Below are positions 26,231 through 38,189 of a DNA stretch of 64,000 nt, piece after piece. The translations under genes and the position numbers were made by a program. Source of the DNA: Eulemur rufifrons (lineage: Eukaryota > Chordata > Mammalia > Primates > Lemuridae). The notes under the pieces are model-generated. The model saw only the letters and a list, made by a program, of their open reading frames with translations, searched no databases and was not told where the DNA came from. How positions within the stretch are numbered: the first letter of the stretch is position 1; every line of letters begins with the position of its first letter. The stretch lies in the NCBI RefSeq assembly GCF_041146395.1, contig NC_091002.1, positions 10,844,501 to 10,908,500 of the forward strand. The letters are read 5' to 3'.

Positions 26231-26449
26231 CAGTGAGGAGACGTGGCCCTATGTGTGTCTAAGCCTTAGCTGGGTGTCACTACCCCTGGAGGTGAGCCTA
26301 TGGTAAGGAAAGGAAAAACTGGATACAGGTGGATTTTTGCAGAGCTCGGGCTTTGTTATTTGAATTGGTGTGTCATAGACAATGTTTGCAAAACCAAGGA
26401 TGGTAGGCCATAAATTTGAGCCTCCGGATCCTGTAGCATCATCCAAGTG

Positions 26450-26560
26450 TCTGCTGAAGTCCTATGATATGCCAAGCTGGCGCTAATGTTGGTGATGCAA
26501 AGATGAGTGAAATTCCAACCTGCAGCCAGGCCAGGGAGGGAGGCAGACCCGGGGTTGGGG
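26450..26560 (-). repeat. Possible L2 3' end remnant
   Basis: The words tatgatatgccaagctggcg and gttggtgatgcaaagatgag resemble the reversed L2 3' end. It is short and weak. Confidence 0.35.
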
Positions 26561-27479
26561 TGGGATATGATAGGTCTCCCATAGAAGGCCGGGGAGGGAG
26601 TGATCCACCCTCCTGGGTGGGATGGGAAGTTTTCACAAAGGCCACGAGAGAAGAGGAGGTGCAGCATCTTGTGTTCTAGGTAGGATGAACCAGTCACCAT
26701 TAAATGTTTGTTGAATTGATTAAAAGAAAACGAACAGAAAAACTAGGTTTCCTAAGGGCAGTGTATGTGCTATTATTTGCAAAGAGGCTAGCAAAACTCT
26801 GAATATTGGAATCCAGTCCTGCTTCGGGTACAATTTATGGCTGTAAAGAATAAGGTTTATCTTAACATACGTTCCAGAATGTACACATTGAAATGAGCTT
26901 TGCCCCCTTTGGAATAGAATCCTGGGAGGCTACACATTTATTCCTGTGATTTTTGCCATTATCCCAAACATTTTTGGAACTCTTCATTGTCAGGTGAAGA
27001 ATGCGATGTTTACAAGTCCCACTAGAAAGTCGAACTCATTATGTTGCCGCAGTCATAATTTATTCCTAAATTATTCCAAACAGGATTATGCAGCATGACC
27101 ACACATTTGAATCACATATTTTACCTCCAGAGGGTTTTGGGCCACTTCCCAAAATCAAAACCACCCTCTAAGGGACCTACTTTGCAATATTTGATTGTAG
27201 GAAGGATCAGCCACGGGCTCTAAAAGCAATTCCAAAGGACAATAGTAATCTTACAGAAATCCTTCCTCCAGGACCCCGGGAGGTGCCCGGGGTGCATGGC
27301 CCCATTGAACCTCTTGGAAAGTGAGAAATAGACAAGGGTTGGAGAGGGGCACTTTCCATTCTCTGCCTGAGTTCTGAGAGTCCAGCTATCCACGTGTGAC
27401 ACAATAGAATCAACGGGAGCTCAAAAGGAAAAACAAAATAAGCATAAAAGGAACAGCTGAAATTCTAGTGCTTGTGCAC

Positions 27480-27830
27480 AGAGGTGGGAGGGGAAGTCTG
27501 CCTGAGTGAGACCATTCTGGCCCCAGACTAAGTGCACAGGTTCAAAGGTCATGGGAGGGGAGGTTGGTAATGCTAATACTTACCCCTCCTGTTTGGGACA
27601 TTTCTTAGCAAAGGACAATAACAAAATCAGAAATTAGGCATGCACCTGATAACCCCCCCTGTGCAAAATTTTAATAAAAGCTGGATGTATACACTCAAGC
27701 CTGAGGTTCCAGTGTTGCTTCTTTCTCTCTCCCCACCGAATCCAAGGTGGGAACCGGCAGAGGGGACCCGAATACCCCCGAGGGGCAGAGACAAAGGGAG
27801 AAGCACAAAGGCAAGTCAGTCAGAATGAAG
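27480..27830 (+). mobile_element. Possible solo LTR (uncertain)
   Basis: The block has aataaaagctgg near 27,673 and a pyrimidine-rich ttctttctctctccccaccg about 45 bp later. Then comes ggtgggaaccggcagagggg with acccgaataccccc. This resembles the R-U5 part of a gammaretrovirus-like LTR. No ends or target duplication were confirmed. Confidence 0.3.
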
Positions 27831-29448
27831 CAATGCCACACACTAGCAAAGCATGGCCACCATGAACTTGAACTCTGACCTCAGATTAGCTTCCCTGTAG
27901 GAGCTGATAAGCAGAATGAGCAGGGAAGTAGAAGTGTGGGAAGGAGCCATGGGTGCTTCCTCCTCACATGGGATCCAAGGATTAAGGAAGAATAAGGCTG
28001 TGTGGGTATATTTATAGTTAAAAAAAAAAAAAAAGGACCTAGTGGAAGAGAGATTGAAAGGGGTTGAAAAACAGTGCAGCTCTGTTGTTTTGCTTTCATT
28101 TCTTCCTGGGCTCCAAGTGGTGAGAAGAGGTGAGAAATATACATGGGAAATGCATGAAGTCGCTCTTAACTCAGGATGCCCAGAATGTAGGTGGGAAGGC
28201 AACACATAATTACATACAATTTGTCAACTCTGAAAGAGCAGATAGGAGTTACTGAGTAGTCCAGCCAGCAAGTGTGGACAAATGCAACTCAGGAAGAAAG
28301 CAATTCCCAGTTTCCTTTCGGATATCTGAATGCTCTCTGCTCCTGCCGTTTGGCACGGCTCCCCTTCGAGGCTCTGCCCCTGGCGTGGGCTGGGCTCGGG
28401 TCCACATTGGGCAGAGCTGCTCCCTGTGTGCGGATTGGGTTTCACTAAGACCAGATAAAATGGCTGCTTTCTTTCCGACTCTTGTTCCCAACTAGACCAG
28501 CCACAGTCCGCTGGCCCTGGGAAGGGAGAGATGTCAGCAGGGCCCTCTGAGACAGGGATGGGGGCCTGGGGGGTCGGGGCCATGCTGCCTGGCCACCACC
28601 TCACCCCCAGCCTCAGGTACATTCATGAGGCCACCTGCTCCCCACGGGAGGATCCTGCGGTATTTCCACGGTGCCGGGACAAAATGCAATGACTGGTTTG
28701 GAGGCACATACCTGTTCCTGGAAAAGAAAAAGCTGCTTGAGTTTCATTTTGACTTTTACTGATACAAATTGATTGATTAGAAGAATGCTTCCATTTCCTT
28801 GGAAGTAAACACCATTCCTTATAATAACAGGTGGCTGACCTGAGCCTTCTTACCCTCCCTTCCCAGGATCGGGCTGGTAAGGAATCCCTCTCCCCACCCT
28901 CCCTGTACCCCAGAGCCTGTGAGGGACCTGGAGCCAGGAGGTGAGAAAAGAGTGCGGTGTCTGCCAGAAACCAGGCCACTCATGGCTCCATGTGACACCA
29001 AACCCTTTCATTACCCCTCCCATCTTTTTTTTTTTTTTAAGTAATAGATTATAAACCAAATCTCATCAATGTCTACAACAGAAGTGTGTGGGAAGGACTA
29101 GAGCCCTGCTCCCCGCCCTCCCCCAAGACAGCTCCCTGGCATGTTGAGCACTGGGGAGAATAGTTTGAAAATCTTGCCTTCGTTTTCAGGGATGGCAGAC
29201 TAGTGATCTTTAAGGTGCTTTCCAACATTGAGTGTCTCTGATTCTCTGCAGCAAAGTCTCACAATACTCTCAGTCATCTGCTCACGGGAGTAAATCCAGC
29301 ACTAGGACTTGACTTCCAAGCCTGGTCCTCTCTTTTCTCTGAGATTGGAGTTGCCCTTCCCACAGCGGCAGAGTCCAGAAACCTGGGTACTCTTTGTAAC
29401 GCCTACCTCTGCCTTGCTGCATCTGCCACCGGGTCTTGTCGGTCCTGG

Positions 29449-29603
29449 CTACTCAATGTGTGGTGCATGGTCCACAAGTTTGGGTGTCACCTGGCATTGG
29501 ATAGAATGCAGAAGCTCAGGCCCCACCCCAAACAGACTGAAATTAGCAAGATCCCCAGGAGACATGCATGCAACACATATGCACATGAAAGTGTGAGAAG
29601 CAA
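29449..29603 (+). mobile_element. MER5A-like hAT DNA transposon
   Basis: It reads ctactcaatgtgtggtgcat ggtccac, cacctggcattggatagaat gcagaagctcaggccccacc cc, caagatccccaggagacat and ends gtgtgagaagc, in MER5A order. Confidence 0.75.
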
Positions 29604-29844
29604 GTACCACTCAGCGCTGTTTCCTTCCCTTCCCTATTGCCCCTTGTCCTGTGGGTTCTTGACCAGACCACTGCATCTGCCTCATCTCTAGGTGGGGCAG
29701 CTCTGGTGCATTCACACTCTAGAGTCCCCCCTGGGCACAGGCTGAAGCAGTAGCCCCCACTTCTGTCCCTTCCCTTGCCACTCACCCACTGCATCCCTAC
29801 AGGATGCTTAACAACTCTGACCTGCTTCCCTTTCTTCAGACGTC

Positions 29845-30172
29845 TGTTCTCTCCTTGGAAGATTAACTACTGCTCATCCTTGAGATCTCAGCTGAGAGGT
29901 CACCCCCTCTCTGGAGCTCTCTCTGACCACCCAGATCCGATCCCGTGCCCTGTCTGTATGAGCTGGTGGCACTCTATACTTTTCCTGTGGTAGCTGTTAT
30001 CACAATATGTAATTACATATTTATATCTTTGTGGGATTATTTGATTAGCATGTCTCCCTGCTCGCCTTAATCTCCATGAGGGTAGGGACAGTGACAGTTT
30101 CACTCATCACTCCATCCCCAGGGTCCAGTTCAGTGCCTGACACATCACAGATGCCCCATAAATAAGCATCAA
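29845..30172 (+). repeat. L2 LINE 3' end
   Basis: A clear L2 3' end: ttgagatctcagctgagagg tcaccccctctctggagctc tctctgaccaccc, ctccatgagggtagggacag, catccccagggtccagttca gtgcctgacacatc and cccataaataagcat. Confidence 0.85.
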
Positions 30173-30185
30173 GCTAAGTGCAAGG

Positions 30186-30456
30186 AGCCAGATATGAAGG
30201 ACTAGATGCTATATGATCCCAATGATATGAAGTGTCTAGAAAAGACAGAAAGCTGCCATGAGTTGCCTGAAGATGGGGGTAGGAGTGAGGGTTGGCTGCA
30301 AATGGACATGGGGGAACTTTTTGGGGTGATGGAAGTGTTCTAACATTGGACTGTGGTGATAGTTGCATGATTGTATACATTTGCTAAAAAATATAACTGT
30401 ACAGTTACAGTGGGTGAATTTTATGACATATAAATTATACCTCAATAAAGCTGTTC
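30186..30456 (+). mobile_element. Old L1 3' end, plus strand
   Basis: It has ctatatgatcccaatgatat gaagtgtctagaaaa, gggtgatggaagtgttctaa, then gtgggtgaattttatgacat ataaattatacctcaataaa gctgtt. This is the 3' end of an L1M-type element. Confidence 0.85.
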
Positions 30457-30457
30457 A

Positions 30458-30496
30458 GAAAATGAAATGAGATGAGATGAAATGAAATGAAATGAA
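30458..30496. repeat. GAAAT pentanucleotide repeat
   Basis: A short array of GAAAT and GAGAT units directly follows the L1 3' end. It probably grew out of the L1 A-tail. Confidence 0.85.
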
Positions 30497-32807
30497 CCAG
30501 GATCTCGCAGGTGACTGCACCCCCTTGGCTGCTGCCACATCTGCCCGTCTCCTTCATCCAGCAACGAGATGTGCACACGCAGCAGAAGCTGGGGGAATGA
30601 CCAGGCCCAAAACGGCTCCCTCCCCCACCCTCCCCTTGCCCTGAGCCCAGCTCAGAGGCAGATGCTGAAGCTGCAGTTCCTTTGATGGTGTCCCAGAGCC
30701 AGGGCAAGAGAAAGATTCATGATTTCTAATAACTCTTGTCCCCGCTTGCATCTCTGTCCTCTCTCTAATTAGAGAAGTCTCCTTTGGGCACGGCCCAGAA
30801 ATCAGGACATTGTTGTGGCTGTCACTGCAGAGTTTAGCAAAATAGTCAAATATTGGGAACTATAGTATGGTCCAGGATTTTTTCCCCTGAGATCAAAATT
30901 CCTCTGAGTGCATCCTTTTCTCTTCTGAAGTGACATGATCTTCTCAGTCACCATACAGAATAGTTGAGGCCCGGTGCATGAATATGTGGACCGGGCATAA
31001 AAGGTGTTGGTTTACAAGAAAAGACTGACATTCAGCCCTTCTCAGTTCTGACTGGGCCAGCATCCACCCTGGTTTGTGCTCGTGCCTTACCTGGCATGGG
31101 CATCCTGTTTGGATGCCCCGCCCCTCCCACCCCGCTTACAAGTAGCACACTCGTCACAAATTAGAAGACTTGGCCTCCGACGTTAAGTTCTTTGTTTTCA
31201 CGTATGCTAACACTATAAACCTTGGAAAATCTATGTCATTAATTAGACATTTTCTTTATCACAATTTTTAAAAATTTAACAGTGAGATGGTACATGACAT
31301 CAGACTCTAAAGTAAATAATCTCTGTACTAGTTAGGGTAGGCTAGTTGCATTAACAAATAGACCCTATGTTAGCTTTCTGCTGCTAGAAGAAAACTAGTG
31401 AGGTCTTTGCACCATGATTCGAAGAGCACCAGTTTTTGGTGGATACCTCTATGACAACTAAATTTTAGGGAAACGATCCAGGAGGAACGCATCCAAATGA
31501 GGTATATTATCCTCCAAGGTTAAAAGTTGACAGTAGAACCAATACCTCAGTTATGACCAAAAGACAGACTCCAGTTTTAAAAATATTAACACGTATATTA
31601 TTCATAATTTAATTGCTCCATATGTTTACTAGATTCAACCTCTGAAGCCTTTGATTTGACTTTTCTGAAAAATCATATCCATTTCCAACTGATGAGGGGT
31701 TGGATGACGGAGATTCTTCCAAGGACAGGATGCAGGTCATCAAGATCTGAGTTCCAAATTTGTTTCTGAAAGATAGAAAACGTGAGAAAAACTATATAGC
31801 CTTCCAAGATGACTACTTTGAATTGTGACATTCATTTGAAAATAAAAGTTCTAGATGTTTCCTTTAAAATACCATATGTTGTTTGAGTCACACTTGATCA
31901 CTGTCAGTTCTTCCTATCAGGAAAAAGCGTGTTTGGAGGAAGTGCACATAAAAGCTTTGAATCGCCAAGATAGCATTTACTAAATGTTGTCTTGAACATT
32001 TTCTAAAAGTTACTTTCTCCACGCTATTCTAGATGCAACACAAGAATGAGAGCAATTTCCTTTTTTCCTCACTCGTAATTTTTCTACCTTATGTATTTCT
32101 TTTTGATTCTTTAAAAGATAGCAGATAAAAAACAAAAAAACACTTGTTCTACCCATGTGTGAGAACCCCAAACAACACAAAGTATCATTGAGCTGAATTT
32201 CGTTGTATCCTCTAGAAGTTAACACTTCTCACAAAGGAGGAAAAGGGAGACCCAGTAAGAGGGGAGCAGACAGTAGTTTTAAAAGACTTTCCTTAGTTCA
32301 TGCAATGAGGCTACAGGACAACTGGAAATTGAAAAGAAGAATTCTAGCTTCTTGACTTAATATGTAGCAACAAAATCACAATTAGAGAAAGAATATGTAT
32401 ATGTGTGTGAGTGTGTGCATGTGTACAAGGAAAATGGAAAATGCATTTCTGCATCTTATTTTGAATTTAATTTAAACACTAGCAGCATGATGCCATTGGT
32501 TTTTGACCAATATATGTATTTCACTTTTGCCTTTGTATATCTGTGGCCTGCTAGATCCTTATATTGTACCTGTGTAGAAAGGTAACCTCTAAGTGTAGTT
32601 GAGAGAGAAAGTGCCTTGAATGCTGTGACCAGTTAAGGAATTACACGAAAAAATTAAAAATAGGCAGTAATTAAGAGCAAATGAAGCTAAGGGTGAGAGT
32701 AGTAAGTAAATTAGACCCAAGTGGGCAGTGAGAACTGGGAACAAATGAGACTGGCGGGGAGAGAAGATACCAGAAGGCCTGGGGCAAATGGACCCTGCAT
32801 CCTTGGC

Positions 32808-32995
32808 TGCAGGGAATAGAAAACCCAACTAAAAGTGCCTTAAACTCATAGGTGCCTAGTTTTCCCAAGGAAAAGGATTCAGAGGATCCTTCAGGATTCA
32901 GGCCAGGGCCGCGCCTTTGCAGTTTCATTAATGTGTGAAGTCCCTTCCATCTTTCCACTTAACAGAGCTTCTCTTTGGCCCTCAGTTTCAAGGTG
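32808..32995 (+). repeat. Dispersed repeat family Y, copy 1
   Basis: It has ggctgcagggaatagaaaac ccaactaaaagtgccttaaa ctcat. The start resembles 53,203 onward (agaaactcaactcaaaacagcttgag), and it resembles 49,195 onward more weakly. This is a known type of medium-reiterated repeat that I cannot name. Confidence 0.4.
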
Positions 32996-33064
32996 GGGGC
33001 TCTATTTAGGGTGAAAGGATTATGGGAGTTGAGATGTTAGGTGGAGTGACCTGGGAAGACAAGG

Positions 33065-33262
33065 TCATTGTATACACATACTATTGTAAACATATACCAA
33101 ATTTTAGTAATTCACTCATGAATTGACGGGCACGTGGGCTGTTTCTACATCCTTGCAATAGTGAATTGTGCTGCCATAAACATTCGGGGGCAGATGTCTC
33201 TATTATAGAATGTCTTTTGCCCTTTTGGGTAGATGCCCAACAGTGCTATTGCTGGATCGAAC
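33065..33262 (-). mobile_element. L1 3' UTR fragment, minus strand
   Basis: It has attcactcatgaattgacgg gcacgtgggctgtttctaca tccttgcaatagtgaattgt gctgccataaacat and then ttttgggtagatgcccaaca gtgctattgctggatcgaac. It stops abruptly there. Confidence 0.8.
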
Positions 33263-33924
33263 AGGATCAGGGTGGAACGCGTGAACTTGAGACTGAGGAA
33301 GGGACAGTGGGTATACATAATGACAAAGCCTGCTATGATATGACGATGGAGGTGAGCATCTGAGGTAGGATGGACAAGAACCTTGGAGAAGAATTAAAGA
33401 AAATAAGAAGCAGGGTAGTGAGAAGATCATCTATATGTATATTGAAATCTCCAAAAATTAAAACAGAAGTGATATTATTTTAAAGTGAATTATCACTCCC
33501 ACCTCCCCATCCCACAACCACACGACCTTCCCTTACCTTCAGGATGGGTGTAGCAAAATAAATTCCTTGGTGGAGTTGCTATAACATGCCATGAGTTTCT
33601 TGGTTTTCTCCATGTGTGTTTCCTCTCAGCCTCCTCCAGAGGCCACGGATTGCCCTGTGCTGGGGGGAGTGCAACCTTTAGCCTGGGACGCCGTGCTCCC
33701 TTGGCTCCTGCTGGCTGCCACAGTCCCGTGGAAGCTCTTTCTCACACTGCTCCTCCTGGGGGACGCGCTATTGTCTTTCCTCCTGGGGGTTCTGGAACCA
33801 GCTTCAAGAGGCTGCCCCGTTACCTCCATTCTCCTTCCCTTCACTCCCCAGAGGTCCACACGGGCTGATCTCAGCTGCCTGATCCATTCTTGGGGTTCAA
33901 AATACATCAAAATCTCTCAAAAGC

Positions 33925-33976
33925 AGAGAGAGGAGAGGAGGGGAGGGGAGCGGAGGGGAGAGGAGGGGAATAAAAG
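33925..33976. repeat. Polypurine tract (GGAGA/GGGGA), left arm of an inverted pair
   Basis: Fifty-two bases of nearly pure G and A contain one interruption (C at about 33,951). The tract is roughly the reverse complement of the pyrimidine tract at 34,046-34,099. Confidence 0.9.
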
Positions 33977-34045
33977 AGCAAGCAGCAAAGAAGTGAGTAG
34001 CTTCTTGCCCAAGAAATCAGCAAAAGCCAGCTTTCAGGTTTTATG

Positions 34046-34099
34046 TCTCCTCTCCTCTCCTCTTCCCTCCCCTTCCCTTCCCTCCCCTCCCCTCCCCTC
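34046..34099. repeat. Polypyrimidine tract (TCTCC/CCCCT), right arm of an inverted pair
   Basis: Fifty-four bases are pure C and T. It is separated by 69 bp from the polypurine arm and runs in inverted orientation to it. Confidence 0.9.
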
Positions 34100-34951
34100 A
34101 CTCATTGTTAGTACATTCCTGGGAATATTCTTCTCCAGGTACAAAATGTAAACATCAGCTGGGCCCTCTGGTTCTCAGGCTTCGGGCAGGAGTAGGAAGG
34201 TGAGCAGGTGCTTCCACACCCCTCCCTCCAGCAGCGGCAAAATGCCTCCCACTGGACAGCGCAGCTCCCCTGGGGGTCTGTGTAAGGAAAACCCCTTCCT
34301 CCCATGCCGCTGTCTACACCCCCAACACCTGGGGGAGAGACCAGTGTGTTCTGCTGATGGGGACTTCACCCCCACACCGAACTGTCCAGGTCTTTAGAAT
34401 GTAGCTACTCTTCGCCGTGGCCATTTTTGTAGGTGTTCAGGAAAATAGACGGGTGTTCCTATTATTCCTCTTCCCCACCCTCTTGGCATTTCTTGCCGTT
34501 GTTTTGTTGGCAAAGAAGCCATTCCTTCACTGCTTACCAGCTGATCTCTGGCCTCCAGCAAGGAGGCTGAATCCAATTTCATTATGGAACAGCGTGTGAA
34601 TTCAGCTGATTCCACGCACTTTTTACTTGGAATTTAAATATTTCAAAAGGCGTTTTTTTTTTTTTTTCTTCTTTCTGTCCCCTATTGACACTCCCTGTTT
34701 GGGTTCTCTCAGCTGCCTCCACTCTCCCTGGCCTATAATCTCACTGACACGGACTCCCTCTCCTGACTACCTGGAGCATCAGGAGAGGAATAGGCAGGAG
34801 TAGGTGAGAGTCTACACCTGTGTCACCTTGCTTCATCAGAGACAAGGGCAGGCCCTTAGATCAAGGCCAGCAGGGATTTGTCCTGTGCAGTGTGATGGGA
34901 AAATGCCAAGGGGTTTATTCTCAAGGCTTTGCAAAGGCTCCAGACAGACTC

Positions 34952-35056
34952 ACCTTTTCCTTCCTTCCTTCCTTTCTTCCTTCCTTCCTTCCTCCCTCCC
35001 TTCCTCCCTTCCTTCCCTCTTTCCTTTCTTCCTTCCTTCCTTTTTTCTTTCTTCCT
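34952..35056. repeat. CCTT/CCCT pyrimidine microsatellite
   Basis: About 105 bases are C and T only, mostly CCTT units with CCCT and CTTT variants. It ends at gtcatatctag. Confidence 0.95.
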
Positions 35057-35124
35057 GTCATATCTAGAGTTATTCTGGCAAATCACAGGAGCTTACAGGA
35101 AGCAAGACGGCCTGTGTGCCTGCG

Positions 35125-35212
35125 TGTGCACCTGTACCGGGCATATGTGTGCACCTCTACTGTGTACCTCTGTCTGTGCGCACCTGTGCATGTGTGTGTG
35201 CGTGTGTGTGAT
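35125..35212. repeat. GT-rich imperfect simple repeat
   Basis: Interrupted tgtgtg and tgcgtg words are mixed with gcacctgt. It is degenerate simple sequence. Confidence 0.7.
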
Positions 35213-36065
35213 GGATGGAGGTGACGCCTGGTATTGACTGGATACTTAAAAGCCATGTGGAAATGGTATGCAGATCACAGTTACTATAAAGTGACTCACT
35301 GCATAACAAGGAAGTAAGGTGATTTTCATTTTCACTCAACTCAGAAAATATGAAATTTTGAGCATCAGTGGGTAGAACAGGCTACCTATAACACAACTGT
35401 GTAAAATTCCAGAGGCTGGAAGGCCAGAGTCCAGATTGGAATAATCCTTACTTCTCCCTCAGGATGTGTCTTTGACGGTGTGGTACTCAGCAAATAATTG
35501 ACAACAGAATGACTGGCAAGGTGTTTTAAGCTAATGCCGACAAACCTTTTAGTGGCACCGACGCTGTCCTCATCAGCTGGCTGTGGAATGGTGACCTTAA
35601 GTCTGAGAGTGTATGCGTTGAAGTGTACAGGTCTGCCTTGGAATGCTCTCAGAAATGCACACCATGGGAAATATAAAATATTTGGTTGCAAAAAAGAGAG
35701 AGCATTCGAAGAGCCAGACCTGTGTGTGCATCATTTGGGCGAAGTTGTAGAGACTTAAATGCCAGCTGAGTGGACAATCTAAGAATTGAGGGCAGTGGGC
35801 AGGGTTTGGGAAATGGAGAAAAATGATTAGAAAAGGCACAAAGTGACTCTGAGGCACTGAATGCAAAGTAAGAGAAATGGATCCAGTGACAATAGTGCAA
35901 TCTGAGAAGAAATAACCCAGAGATGGGAAATTGGAGTAGAGTGACCGCCAGCCATGGGTGGTTCCAGAACACGTGAAGGTGGCCGATCCACACTGGGAAG
36001 TGCTGTGCCTGTAGAACACACCAGATTGCAGACACTTAGGAGGGAAAAGAAGAAGGCAAAATGTC

Positions 36066-36235
36066 ACAATAATATTTTTATGTGGGTTACATATTGAAAT
36101 GATAATATTTGGATATATTCTATTAAATAAAACATTATTAAAAATTAACTTTATTTTCTTCTACTTTTTACTTTTTTCTGAATAAAAAATTTTACTTCAA
36201 AAGTAGAACATTTTAAATTGCATGTGTAGCTCACA
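36066..36235. mobile_element. Non-autonomous hAT-like DNA transposon fragment
   Basis: The words gttacatattgaaatgataa tatttggatatattctatta aataaaa, then ttaaattgcatgtgtagctc acattataattct, match the AT-rich right half of a hAT-type element. It may be of the same broad group as 7,628-7,821. Confidence 0.6.
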
Positions 36236-36344
36236 TTATAATTCTCTTTGATGGCCTAGTTCCAGAAGTGCTTCTAGCAATGTGTAGGGTGAGGATGAGA
36301 GGAAAGGCAGAGGAGAGAGAATATTGTGAGAGGAGAAATCACGT

Positions 36345-36490
36345 TGGGCTTGCAGTTCACTTCCTGGCTGCAGGTTGCTGGGTTCTTCGTAGTTTCAGAA
36401 AGCCTCAGTTTCCTCATCTGTAAAATGGTGCTTGTCAACGATGTCTGTTGCATGGGGTTGTTGTCAAACCTAAATAGGAAACCATGCAAA
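36345..36490 (+). repeat. MIR SINE
   Basis: It has agcctcagtttcctcatctg taaaatggtgcttg and gttgcatggggttgttgtca aacc. Confidence 0.75.
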
Positions 36491-37244
36491 GCCTCTAATG
36501 GGATAACTTGGCATGTAACAGGAGGTCCTAAAATAGCTCCTTTCTTCCCTTCCTTTCCCTCACCCAGAGTAGCACGTCAGGGGCTCCAGAGGCAGATAGA
36601 AGCTGCTCTCAGATATGCTTGGATTAAGCAGATACATTTGTTCCTATTAGGTAAAGAAGTGTGATTTTCTAATTCTTTGCAATTTTGTAAAGCCACCTTT
36701 GAGTTAACCATAACCTCAGCAACCTACAGCATCCCCCAAATAGAATTTAGCATCCCTGAGAAAGACGGTACAACCCCTGCATATTGTTCAGCTCAGAGAC
36801 TCACTAGGAGAAGAACTTGTGAACTTGCTACTCATTAATAAGCCCCCTGCCAAAGGGACACAAAATAACAATGAATGTCCCAGGATCCTGGAGAGGCGCA
36901 GAGGTGGGAGCAATAGCAGATTATTTCAGAGGCCCCAGGTAGTGACTTGACACTTCTTAAATAAAGGAAACTGAAACTGAGGAATGCTGATGAGTGAGAA
37001 ATTCTGTCGCCCAGTTGCAATCTGTTAGATTCATACTTCAAGAATGGCTGCGTTTCTTCTTCCATTAGTTAGACTTAACAGTGGGAAAGAGAAATTGATG
37101 CATGGCTAAGCCTGGACAGTAGATAATTGCCAAATTACTCCAGGCAGTCTTACAAAAACCACTGGTCCAGGGAGATTGAAGGAGACCTACTTTACTGTGA
37201 TGGCACCAATACCTTGCTCCATCTCCCTGGGAAAACCGGGTCCC

Positions 37245-37310
37245 TTTTCTGTGGGCCTCAGTTTCTCATTTATAAAACAAAGAATCATTAGTGCAGGACA
37301 GGACATCATA
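37245..37310 (+). repeat. MIR fragment
   Basis: The words tgtgggcctcagtttctcat ttataaaacaaagaat are a short MIR core remnant. Confidence 0.5.
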
Positions 37311-37489
37311 AAACCAGTTCCCTAGGTTATGCATGGGAAAAAGACCCCAAAAGTCACCTTGTAAATGACTAGAGAAGATTTCAAATTGCTCCGAATTTTA
37401 AAGGATCCCTCTCCTCTGCGTGACAAATACACCACACCAATGGTTTCAATAACCCAGGTCAAGTGAACACATGCCATGTGTCTAACCAT

Positions 37490-37841
37490 TCGCTCTGCTA
37501 TAATTAACAGCGTAGCTTAGACTGGTGGCTTATAAACAACAGAAATTTACTTCTCACTGTTGTGAAGGCTAGGAATTCCAGGATCAAGGCGCTGGAAGAT
37601 TTGGTTTCTGGCGAGGGCTTTCGGGTTCATAGATGGCACTTTCTCACTGTGTCCTCACAGGGTGGAAGGAGCAAGGTGTTTCTCTGGGGCCTCTTTGATC
37701 AGGATGCTAATCCCATTCATGAGGGCTCTGCCCTTGTGACCTAATCACCTCCCAAAGCTCCCTTCCTCCTAATACCTTCACACTGGCCATTAGGCTTCAA
37801 CAAATGAATTTGGGGGTACACACACATTCAGACCATAGCAC
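37490..37841 (-). mobile_element. MLT1-like MaLR LTR, minus strand
   Basis: It has ctgctataattaacag and gactggtggcttataaacaa cagaaatttacttctcac. It continues gctaatcccattcatgaggg ctctgcccttgtgacctaat cacctcccaaag and ends cattcagaccatagca. This is the reversed MLT1 order from end to end. Confidence 0.85.
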
Positions 37842-38162
37842 CATGGGCATCAAAAGTTGCCTGTTTCTTATATCCTTAGGCATAAGACAAATCCAAAAAT
37901 TAAATTCCTTTCTTGCTAGCATAGTATTCTAGTGGGAAAATTGGTCATGGTGTTAATAATTAGTTTATCTTAATTAAATTGTCCTCTCTTCAGCCCCTAT
38001 CATCAAAATTGGTAGAGAACTTAGAGTCAGCTGATTAATTTCACCATTAGGTTAAGTCATTTAGTAAGTGTGGGTTTCCTTCCAGCAATAATTATATCCA
38101 ATTGTGAAGGAGGCATTGTTTTTAGCTGGAGTGTAAAAGTGTCATTGTAGTGGCCAATGTGT

Positions 38163-38189
38163 TAAAAAAAAAAAAAAGAAAGAAAGAAA
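38163..38189. repeat. Poly-A / GAAA simple repeat
   Basis: A run of A is followed by three GAAA units. No SINE body is seen upstream. Confidence 0.85.

Noticed and set aside
33591..34151. Plus-strand open frame of 186 codons
   Set aside because: It runs through both purine and pyrimidine tracts, whose low complexity keeps the frame open. The protein is a run of E/R/G and then S/P/L.
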